Position numbers and translations under genes: made by a program | Part shown: one piece after another, positions 6,408 to 11,472 of the stretch | How the letters are laid out: the number at the start of each line of letters is the position of its first letter | Numbering within the stretch: position 1 is the first letter of the stretch | NCBI GenBank assembly: GCA_964402955.1 | Contig: CAYOEZ010000164.1 | Coordinates: forward strand, 1 to 11,472 | Source of the DNA: CAYOEZ01 sp964402955 | Lineage (GTDB): Bacteria; Chloroflexota; DTOL01; DAOUCN01 | Direction of reading: 5' to 3' | Length of the DNA: 11,472 nt | Notes under the pieces: generated by a model | What the model saw: only the letters and a program-made list of their open reading frames with translations | Databases searched by the model: none | What the model was told of the DNA's origin: nothing

Positions 6408-6621
6408 CACCACAGAGTTATCATGCTCCGCGGGATCACAACCAGCGATGAAAATGCTCACACCGGAGTCGAGGCTTCAGCCGGACCCACACCGCCTGAA
6501 GGCTCTAGTCCAGACTTGGCGCATCCGCATTTTCAAGCTAGGCACAGAGCACACAGAGAAAAGCAGGGTGCCTTTTCGATGTGACCTGATCTTCCTCTGT
6601 GGTCTGTGTGCCTCCGTGGTG
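6408..6621. repeat. Imperfect inverted-repeat element, left arm apparently split by ~124 bases
   Basis: The right arm at 6591-6621 reads, on the minus strand, CACCACGGAG then GCACACAGACCACAGAG. The main left arm is GGCACAGAGCACACAGAGAA at 6541-6560, so 6541-6612 folds as an imperfect hairpin. The missing tip of the left arm, CACCACAGAG, is found instead at 6408-6417, preceded by TTAGT as the right tip is preceded by TTATGTC. Joining the two left pieces restores the mirror image of the right arm. From memory, CACCACAGAG-GCACAGAG-type repeats occur in many copies in several environmental bacterial genomes. No protein is encoded. Confidence 0.55.
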
Positions 6622-6698
6622 GACATAACACGCCCTCTTGAACCGTCTGTGCGTCTGGGGGCGACACGCCCGCATTGTAGCAAGGTTGGTGCGGTGTG

Positions 6699-7886
6699 TC
6701 AATGCGGCGCGGCTTGCCACTTCTCCAGCAACTGCCAGCCATAGAGCAGCGTGCGCGAGAGGTGAAACGGCCCTTTCCACATGTTGCCCTTGACGGGGCT
6801 GGAGACGTTGCCATCGCGGCGCAGATAGCCGAACCACTCGCCGTGCTGGCGGTCGGGGAAGTGGGCAAACGACCAGGCGTGGATGCGTTCGTACCAGTCG
6901 CTCCACTCGGCAGCGCCCGTCAGGTAGTGCGCCAGGAGGCAGGCGTAGAGCGCCTCGCAGTGCGGCCACCACAGCTTGAGCTCGTGCTCGTAGGGATCGG
7001 CCGGCTTGCCGTCGCAGTCCACGAAGTAGAGGATGCCGCCGTATTGCTTGTCCCAGCCCAGGGCGAGCGACCAGCGCAGGATCTCGCAGGCGCGGGCAAT
7101 CAATTGCTTGTCGCCGCGCTGTTGGCCCTCAGTCATGAGGAACCAGCTTGTCTCGATGGCGTGGCCCGGGTTGACGGTGCGGCCTTCGGGCGTGTCCAGG
7201 ATCCCGCCGTCGGCCAGCACGGTCTCGAGCAGGCATTGCTTCTGCGGCTTGACGAAGTCGCGGAACAGCTCGGTAATTGAGCGGTTGATCGTGTCGTCGT
7301 AGAGCGGATCGCCGCCGTCAATCTCGCGCATGATCTGCGACGTGGCCAGCAGAACCATGGGCATGGCGTGGCCCTTGAGGCTGCGCGTCTGCGGGATGAT
7401 CTTGGGCGGCAGGAGTCCGGGCGTGCGATGATACATGAGTATCAGGCGGTAGAGATCGCGGGCACGCTGCAGCATGTCCTCAGAACCCGTGGCGCGCGCC
7501 AACTCGGCCAGGCCGATGACGCCGAATGTCTCGCTGAACAGGTAGCGCCGCTTGCGCAGCGGGCGGCCATCGCGGGTGACGCTGAAGTACATGCGCCCGT
7601 CGCTATCGAAGCAATGCTTGAGCACGAAGTCCATGCCGCAGCGGGCTGTCTCCAGCCAATCGGGGCGTTTCTCCACCGTGTTATAGAGGCGGCTCCAGAT
7701 CCAACTGCCGCGCGCCTGCACCCACACCGGCTTGTCGGTGCTGAGCAGAGCGCCGTCGGCGTCGCGGTAGACGAGATAGCCGCCGTACTCGCGATCAACG
7801 AAACGGCTCTGCCACCAGGGGATGATATCGAGAAGCAAGGTGTCGCGGTAGAGTTTGGCGAGCGCCGCAATGCGTTGCTGATCCAT
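6699..7886 (-). CDS. N-acylglucosamine 2-epimerase (AGE) superfamily sugar isomerase/epimerase
   Basis: This 395-residue cytoplasmic protein has the (alpha/alpha)6-barrel AGE family pattern. VWVQARGSWIWSRLYN lies near residues 54-69, LFSETFGVIGLAELA near 116-130 and LKGHAMPMVLLA near 169-180. NPGHAIETSWFL (near 241-252) carries one catalytic-type His, LKLWWPHCEALYA follows (near 309-321), and GEWFGYL with KGPFHLSRTLLYG near the end carries the second His. Members interconvert N-acetylglucosamine/N-acetylmannosamine, mannose/glucose/fructose (YihS-like), or cellobiose/glucosyl-mannose; the sequence does not settle which. Clustering with GH105 suggests a sugar released from plant cell-wall or similar oligosaccharides. 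The ATG at 7886 is supported by AAGGAGG (7897-7903), ten bases upstream. Confidence 0.92.
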   Translation of the reverse strand: MDQQRIAALAKLYRDTLLLDIIPWWQSRFVDREYGGYLVYRDADGALLSTDKPVWVQARGSWIWSRLYNTVEKRPDWLETARCGMDFVLKHCFDSDGRMYFSVTRDGRPLRKRRYLFSETFGVIGLAELARATGSEDMLQRARDLYRLILMYHRTPGLLPPKIIPQTRSLKGHAMPMVLLATSQIMREIDGGDPLYDDTINRSITELFRDFVKPQKQCLLETVLADGGILDTPEGRTVNPGHAIETSWFLMTEGQQRGDKQLIARACEILRWSLALGWDKQYGGILYFVDCDGKPADPYEHELKLWWPHCEALYACLLAHYLTGAAEWSDWYERIHAWSFAHFPDRQHGEWFGYLRRDGNVSSPVKGNMWKGPFHLSRTLLYGWQLLEKWQAAPH

Positions 7887-7946
7887 AGGTGGGGAGCCTC
7901 CTTAGGGAGTTGATGCCTGGATAAGCCGGTGGTCAGCCACGGGCGT

Positions 7947-7975
7947 AGTATGCCACAAACGTGAGGTGATTGCAA
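7947..7975 (-). promoter_or_regulatory. Candidate promoter of the AGE-family gene
   Basis: On the minus strand TTGCAA (7970-7975) and CATACT (7947-7952) are 17 bases apart, each matching four of six consensus bases. Transcription would start near 7940 and give a leader of about 50 bases including the Shine-Dalgarno. Confidence 0.4.
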
Positions 7976-8089
7976 GAAGAACTCCTGCCTCAGTGCATGT
8001 CTTTAGGGCCTTAGAAGGGAGATATTTGCCAAATAGAAGATCAATTTCGGCAACAGGCGTTGCTATTTCGCCAAAAACGACGTTCTGTG

Positions 8090-8098
8090 TGGTATAAT
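8090..8098 (+). promoter_or_regulatory. Extended -10 promoter for the DUF4352 protein
   Basis: TATAAT at 8093-8098 is preceded by TGG (8090-8092), an extended -10. No good -35 is seen, as is common for this class. Transcription would start near 8105. That lies downstream of an in-frame ATG at 8060, so the shorter start at 8198 is the real one. Confidence 0.7.
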
Positions 8099-8197
8099 GT
8101 TGGTGTGGAAAAAGCGACGATCGCTGGCGAACACCTGTTCTGCTTAACCATACACCCAACGGGGGGATTAGTCAAGCAAACGCGAGGAGAAAACATC

Positions 8198-8896
8198 ATG
8201 GTAACTCCGCCGGCCAAGAAACGTTCGATGGCCTCCACGCTCGGCATCGGCTGCCTGGCACTCGTCGGCCTGTGCATCATCATGACAACCTTCATGACAA
8301 TCTTCGGTAGCCTGCGACCCAAGACGCCCGCCAAGTCAGCGTTGACCGCGAGCACGGCCACTCCTTTCTCTGTTGCTCCATCATCCAGTCCTATCAGCGC
8401 GCCTGGTACCGCCGCTCCTGTTGCCGCAACCTCAACGCTCGCACCATCGAGCTCGTTGCCGCCAACCACAATCCCACCGACCAGCACGCCCAGGCCCATA
8501 GCGACCGTACCGCCGACCGTCGTTGTCGCCAAGTTGGGAATGCGCGTCGAGCTTGACGGTGTGGCTCTCACGGCACTACAGGTCATCTCTGTCAAGCCAA
8601 CAGACTACGACAAGCCAAAAGCAGGAAATGTCTTCATTGCTGTTGAGGTTGTGGTGGAGAACGTGGGTATGGATAAACTGTCCAGCAATCCAGCATCGTT
8701 CAAGGTGCGTGACGCGGACGGGTTTATCTACGACCGCGCCTATATATCCGCCGATCCCGCTCTCAAAATGATTGACCTAGCACGCGGTGACAAGGCGCGA
8801 GGACTTGTGCCATTCGAGGTGGGAGAAAAGGCAAGAGGCTTCTCGCTCCTCTGGAACTACAACTACGCCAAGCTCCCATTACGGATTGATCTCTGA
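8198..8896 (+). CDS. Membrane-anchored DUF4352 (telokin-like Ig fold) protein
   Basis: The 232-residue protein starts at ATG 8198, eight bases after GAGGAGA (8184-8190). The longer frame from 8060 is rejected because it would begin upstream of the promoter -10. A short basic N-terminus (PPAKKR) is followed by one membrane segment (about 14-36). Next comes a low-complexity Ser/Thr/Pro/Ala linker (about 42-107), a typical extracellular spacer. The C-terminal domain (about 113-230) matches DUF4352. It starts at LGMRVELDGVALTALQV, has the core strand NVFIAVEVVVENVG (144-157), then FKVRDADGFIY and GLVPFEVGEKARGFSLLW. Such proteins are exported and attached to the cell surface; their function is mostly unknown. 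Nothing in the neighbourhood points to a specific role. Confidence 0.85.
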   Translation: MVTPPAKKRSMASTLGIGCLALVGLCIIMTTFMTIFGSLRPKTPAKSALTASTATPFSVAPSSSPISAPGTAAPVAATSTLAPSSSLPPTTIPPTSTPRPIATVPPTVVVAKLGMRVELDGVALTALQVISVKPTDYDKPKAGNVFIAVEVVVENVGMDKLSSNPASFKVRDADGFIYDRAYISADPALKMIDLARGDKARGLVPFEVGEKARGFSLLWNYNYAKLPLRIDL

Positions 8897-9015
8897 TCAG
8901 ATATGACCACTCGCGCCGGCCCCCAGCGTGTGTCTCTCTGAGATGCAACGCCACTGTCAGAGCCGCCGGCGTCTCGACCGTTTTCCGGGGCTTCTTCATC
9001 GGGGACTGCGCATAC

Positions 9016-9038
9016 GGCGATCGCTTGAAAAGATCGCC
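9016..9038 (+). terminator. Perfect 7-bp hairpin between the DUF4352 gene and the next gene
   Basis: GGCGATC, nine-base loop GCTTGAAAA, GATCGCC. Only a weak T-rich stretch follows (TTCTTTCGCATCATTT), so it could end the upstream transcript or be a leader structure for the gene at 9082. The rest of 8897-9081 shows nothing else clear. Confidence 0.35.
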
Positions 9039-9081
9039 AGCATGTTCTTTCGCATCATTTGGCGGGAAACAGGAGGGTCAC

Positions 9082-9636
9082 ATGGCCACTACCAGCACTG
9101 TCGCCCCGGACGCCCTGCTCATGTCCTACCTCAACCGGGTGAGCGCCGCAATGATCACCGAGTTCGGTACAGCGCAACGGACTGACACTGACCCGGAGAG
9201 AACGGGGCATAAGTACGGCATGAGGATCTCCATCAGGAACAGCGCCGAGCCACCGCTCCTCATGGACGTCGTCAATGCTCGGCTGACGCGTATTGGCACC
9301 GACTATCCCGCCGTCCAGATCGAACCACAGGTTGACAACAACTGGATCGCGATCACCGCTTTCTTCACTCCCTCTGCCTTCACTGCGCTCGTCGTTGCCA
9401 GCCAACTCTCAACGAAGGGTGCCCCGTTCACCGCCGAAGAAAGTGCGCACTTGGCCGCCCTTTCCTCGACGGTGGCCGAGTCATTCTTTGACGCTGACCC
9501 GTCATGGGCCGATGTCGCGACAGCCATCGCCAGTAAGTGCGCTGCGTTTGCGGCTCTCCTTGTGCCTCCGGTGCCGGTGCCCACAGGATGGATAGAGCGC
9601 ATCCGGAAGCTCATCGCAGGAATCCGTCCCAAGTAG
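9082..9636 (+). CDS. Hypothetical protein, 184 residues, not recognised
   Basis: The start is ATG 9082 with AGGAGGG (9071-9077) immediately upstream; an in-frame ATG at 9025 has no such site and would overlap the hairpin at 9016-9038. The protein is soluble with no signal peptide. It mixes a strand-rich middle (YGMRISIRNS, LLMDVVNARLTRIG, NWIAITAFFTP) with helical Ala-rich stretches (FTALVVASQLSTKG, ESAHLAALSSTVAESF, WADVATAIASKCAAFAALLV). A short amphipathic basic tail follows (TGWIERIRKLIAGIRPK). I know no family with this pattern. The good ribosome site, codon-like base use and length argue that it is real. It precedes the small ORF at 9681 by 44 bases on the same strand. Confidence 0.65.
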   Translation: MATTSTVAPDALLMSYLNRVSAAMITEFGTAQRTDTDPERTGHKYGMRISIRNSAEPPLLMDVVNARLTRIGTDYPAVQIEPQVDNNWIAITAFFTPSAFTALVVASQLSTKGAPFTAEESAHLAALSSTVAESFFDADPSWADVATAIASKCAAFAALLVPPVPVPTGWIERIRKLIAGIRPK

Positions 9637-9680
9637 GCGCTTGTGCCTGTCGCGACCAGTGCCTGAGTTGACCTACCATT

Positions 9681-9926
9681 ATGGCCATAACTACTTCATC
9701 CCGTTCTGTCGCCGACGCCACAAAGGATCGTCGGCAGAGGCGCTTGCGGCGCGCTGAGCGTGAGGCTGCGCTCGAGCCGTACCGCCAGCTTAGCCTGTAT
9801 ATCACTGACCTCATTCGTAGCGCACGAGAGGAGAAGCAGCGGCTGCACCACTTGTTGCGCGATCTGGCGCGAGGTGATGGAGATGATGAGCGCAGGGCAG
9901 ATCCGTCTGAGGCAGTGGAGAGATGA
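9681..9926 (+). CDS. Small charged helical protein, 81 residues, hypothetical
   Basis: The predicted protein is rich in Arg, Glu, Asp and Leu. It would form one long helix or coiled coil from about residue 15 to 65 (RRLRRAEREAALEPYRQ, ITDLIRSAREEKQRLHHLL), with an acidic tail. There is no good Shine-Dalgarno before the ATG. It lies in the same reading frame as the HNH gene that begins 90 bases downstream, but two stops (TGA 9924-9926 and another near 9966) separate them. It could be a small partner, a broken N-terminus of that gene, or a chance ORF. No family was recognised. Confidence 0.42.
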   Translation: MAITTSSRSVADATKDRRQRRLRRAEREAALEPYRQLSLYITDLIRSAREEKQRLHHLLRDLARGDGDDERRADPSEAVER

Positions 9927-10016
9927 ACAGAAAGAGGAGAGAACGAAACACACGGAGACGGGGTGTGAATAATAGCGCAGAGGAGACGTGCACTGCAGAA
10001 CAAGAGCCGCGAGGCA

Positions 10017-10931
10017 ATGTTCGACATGTTCGCTCAGGCATGGGCGTTGCAACAACCGACAGAAGAAGGCGTATTCGTCTGTCCACTCTGCATGAGCAAA
10101 TTCGGGCGTGATTCACTTGCGACCGAAGCACTACGCATGGAGCATATTATCCCGGAGGCAATCGGTGGCAAGCTGAAAACTCTGACCTGTAAGGCCTGCA
10201 ACAGCCGTGGCGGTAGTCACCTTGATGCGGAGCTGGTGAAGGCGATCAAACTGCAGGATGTTAGATCCGGACGGTTGCAGTTTTGGAGGCGCGTCAAGAT
10301 CGTAACGAAGGGTGGCCATCGCGTGAGCGCCAACGCCCTGGATCACCATGAAGAAACGCACTCACTGCAGATCCGCTTCGTGGACAAAGCGTCCGATATG
10401 CAAGCCATTGATCAAGCAGTGCGTGACCTCCGAAGCCCAGTTCCGGAGTTCGAATTGAGTGAAGAGGAGTTGCGGTTTGATCCCACCAGAGCGAGTGTCG
10501 CCATTATACGCGCCGCATACTTGCTAATGTTTCATTTCCATGGCTACGACTACGTACGGACGGAGTTCGCCAAGAGGATCCGTGCATTGATCGAGTCGCC
10601 GTGCGCCGGCGATGTCATGCTGCATGGCATTCTGCAGGCATCATTTCCGAGCCTGAGACACAAACTGGTCACAGCCATAGTAGACAATCCGGTGGAGCTT
10701 CAGAGCTACTTGGTGCACCTTGACTACAGCACAACCGTCACGGATGACCGTCATTTCATTGTGCATTTCCCTCACTTCGGACCAGACGCTGAACATATCT
10801 ACTCAGTGCTGGCGGAGCGGGAAGGGAAAGAGCAGAATGGAGTCGTGAGGTGGAAAGTGGATGTACGATTCTTGCACACGGTGGATAGCGAGATGCCCGG
10901 GCGCCCATACCGTGGCTTGCGCCGCGCTTAG
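10017..10931 (+). CDS. HNH endonuclease domain protein
   Basis: This 304-residue protein has a zinc-bound HNH nuclease domain at the N-terminus: CPLC (22-25), LRMEHIIPEAIGG (39-51) with catalytic-type His43, then CKACNSRGG (58-66). This resembles the HNH_5-type arrangement, with C22, C25, C58 and C61 as zinc ligands. The remaining 230 residues (about 75-304) are not recognised and probably bind DNA or a partner. They include a helical AIIRAAYLLMFHFHGYDYV (about 162-180). HNH proteins of this kind nick or cut DNA in restriction, defence, homing or mobile-element settings. The ATG at 10017 has only a weak GAGG close by, and a second ATG at 10026 is possible. No methylase or helicase is adjacent. 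Confidence 0.82.
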   Translation: MFDMFAQAWALQQPTEEGVFVCPLCMSKFGRDSLATEALRMEHIIPEAIGGKLKTLTCKACNSRGGSHLDAELVKAIKLQDVRSGRLQFWRRVKIVTKGGHRVSANALDHHEETHSLQIRFVDKASDMQAIDQAVRDLRSPVPEFELSEEELRFDPTRASVAIIRAAYLLMFHFHGYDYVRTEFAKRIRALIESPCAGDVMLHGILQASFPSLRHKLVTAIVDNPVELQSYLVHLDYSTTVTDDRHFIVHFPHFGPDAEHIYSVLAEREGKEQNGVVRWKVDVRFLHTVDSEMPGRPYRGLRRA

Positions 10932-10942
10932 CAGTCGTGATC

Positions 10943-11091
10943 ATGCCGAAGCCGAAAGACGGTCAGCCGGAGCTATCTGGGTGGGCACTATCTTATCTGC
11001 TGCAGCGGTCACGTTCTTTGGGCAAGAGCCAGCAAAGATCCTGTTGCGATGGTTAGTGGCAACGGTGTTGGGACCCGACTACCTGCCCTGA
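10943..11091 (+). pseudogene. Possible frameshifted small membrane-protein ORF
   Basis: ATG 10943 opens a frame reading MPKPKDGQPELSGWALSYLL and ends out of frame soon after. The +2 neighbour frame then gives a plausible membrane helix, ILSAAAVTFFGQEPAKILLR and on to LVATVLGPDYLP, stopping at TGA 11089-11091. A shift near 10990-11005 would join them into a protein of about 49 residues. Alternatively a 36-residue protein starts at GTG 10981, with GGAG nine bases upstream. Neither reading is proven. Confidence 0.3.
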
Positions 11092-11098
11092 CGCGAAG

Positions 11099-11190
11099 TT
11101 ACCAGGTCACCGTGAACGTCAGCATCGGGGGATACTCTGCGAGCACATCGTTCACGTCGCAGTAGGGAAAGAGGATGCAAACGACGTAGC
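11099..11190 (-). pseudogene. Possible C-terminal gene fragment on the minus strand
   Basis: Read on the minus strand, the frame that stops at TAA 11099-11101 gives a protein-like end: GYVVCILFPYCDVNDVLAEY then PPMLTFTVTW. Upstream the frame runs into a Pro/Arg-rich GC stretch. Another minus frame there continues in a protein-like way (LYVTFTRPDGRVPG, about 11225-11270), as if a frameshift in the G-rich run at 11200-11220 broke one gene. No family was recognised. The plus strand of the same stretch is also partly open, so this is only a candidate. Confidence 0.3.
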
Positions 11191-11209
11191 CCCGCTGGTG
11201 AGGCGGGGC
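11189..11209 (+). terminator. GC-rich hairpin, possible terminator
   Basis: GCCCCGC, loop TGGTGAG, GCGGGGC. The stem is strong, but a G-rich run rather than a U-tract follows, so factor-independent termination is doubtful. Confidence 0.25.
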
Positions 11210-11306
11210 GGGACGGGGGGCCAGGCACACGACCGTCGGGACGGGTGAATGTGACGTACAAGAAGGCGGACAAGGCGAAGGAAAGCGCGCTGCAGTTGGA
11301 ACTGCA

Positions 11307-11472
11307 ATGAACTACTTCATTGACCAAAGTGGCAAAATGGAGAGTGCAGGCCCTACTGTCCTCGCCATCGCCAACGACGAAACGCGAACGTTCTTGATTG
11401 ACCCCATACAAAAACAGTATGCCCTTGAGCGACTGGGAAGAAAGTACTATAAGCAGTCCACCTCTATGGCGG
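11307..11472 (+). CDS. N-terminus of an unidentified protein, possibly DUF3800/RNase-H-like (partial)
   Basis: From ATG 11307 the frame is open to the window edge (55 codons). It begins MNYFIDQSGKMESAGPTVLA, then TRTFLIDP and a basic helix with LGRKYYKQS. The opening FIDQSG resembles the yYIDESG start of DUF3800 proteins and the first strand of RNase-H-like folds, where the Asp is a metal ligand. The similarity is short and the rest is missing, so this is tentative. A short upstream frame stops in a TGA that overlaps this ATG (ATGA), which suggests translational coupling. The ribosome site (TTGGAA) is weak. Confidence 0.5.
   Translation, partial: MNYFIDQSGKMESAGPTVLAIANDETRTFLIDPIQKQYALERLGRKYYKQSTSMA

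Larger units (their letters stand above)
6337..6698. other. 362-base intergenic region between the GH105 and AGE genes
   Basis: Apart from the GH105 Shine-Dalgarno and the split inverted repeat, nothing coding is convincing. The stretch 6418-6540 has no terminal repeats or ORF of note. The frames that cross it are translations of the repeat. I could not identify a clear promoter for the GH105 gene, although the gap is long enough to hold one. Confidence 0.6.
7887..8197. other. 311-base divergent intergenic region
   Basis: It separates the minus-strand AGE gene from the plus-strand DUF4352 gene. It holds a candidate promoter on each strand and the two ribosome sites. No RNA gene or riboswitch-like fold was recognised. 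Confidence 0.6.
10932..11306. other. 375-base stretch after the HNH gene with no intact gene
   Basis: It holds the two candidate gene remnants and the GC hairpin listed separately. A short plus-strand frame is also present, ending RVNVTYKKADKAKESALQLE and stopping at TGA 11308-11310, which overlaps the ATG of the next gene. The mixed signals on both strands look like decayed or rearranged DNA. Confidence 0.5.

Noticed and set aside
6325..6744. Plus- and minus-strand frames across the inverted-repeat element, with peptides such as FLCGLCASVV
   Set aside because: They are translations of a non-coding repeat; the CxLCASVV pattern comes from the CTCTGTG-type arms.
8041..8595. Minus-strand frame with GLGVLVGGIVVGGNELDG and similar
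   Set aside because: Antisense of the Ser/Thr/Pro linker and the promoter region of the DUF4352 gene.
9923..10111. Arg-rich 62-residue frame starting at an ATGA overlap with the 81-residue ORF
   Set aside because: It overlaps the HNH zinc-binding region in another frame and has low-complexity basic composition. The HNH frame is far better supported.
11079..11411. Whole minus-strand 110-codon frame as an intact gene
   Set aside because: Its first part is antisense to the better-supported start at 11307 and its end is Arg/Pro-rich. Only the segment noted as a possible fragment looks protein-like.
1..11472. CRISPR array, transposase, integrase or phage genes
   Set aside because: No regularly spaced direct repeats were seen, and no transposase or integrase motif appears in any plausible frame.

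Overview
This is a window of high-GC bacterial DNA, most likely from a Chloroflexota (Chloroflexi) member. That placement is an inference, not a search result. It rests on an NBR1-type Ig-like domain in a secreted protein, a TM-anchored DUF4352 lipoprotein-like protein with a Ser/Thr/Pro linker, a Trp-rich polytopic protein with N-terminal DWLGRP motifs, and short inverted-repeat elements of the TGTCATGCTGAGG and CACCACAGAG types. Gene order is mixed, and no phage or plasmid backbone is visible.

Left part, plus strand (1-3790). The window opens with the end of a TrkA-C (RCK_C) domain protein, probably a K+/H+ antiporter. Eighteen bases later comes a family 2 glycosyltransferase. Next is a secreted or anchored 211-residue protein with one NBR1-like Ig domain, then a roughly 606-residue polytopic membrane protein. 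That last protein is built from six to seven tandem units of about 65 residues, a regular architecture I do not recognise. These genes look like a cell-envelope group.

Centre (3815-4140). A consensus sigma-70 promoter (TTGACA, 17 bases, TATAAT) drives tRNA-Ser(GCT) and a second tRNA that reads as Arg(GCG). Both genes encode CCA. A strong hairpin follows, placed to stop transcription from both sides. The Arg(GCG) anticodon is unusual for bacteria, and that gene also carries C in place of the near-universal T55.

Minus-strand sugar-acid block (4143-7886). In transcription order these are an AGE-family epimerase/isomerase, a GH105 unsaturated glycuronyl hydrolase and an FAH-family hydrolase/lyase. 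Together they suggest use of pectin- or rhamnogalacturonan-type oligosaccharides. The genes are separated by 196 and 362 bases. Each gap holds a different short inverted-repeat element, and one of these seems to have been split by about 124 bases of foreign sequence.

Right part, plus strand (8093-11472). An extended -10 promoter precedes the DUF4352 protein. An unrecognised 184-residue protein, a small charged helical ORF, an HNH endonuclease, a stretch of probable gene debris (10932-11306) and the start of another gene follow. That last gene has a possible DUF3800/RNase-H-like N-terminus and is cut by the window edge. This is the most accessory-looking part of the window. I see no CRISPR array, insertion sequence, transposase or complete defence system.
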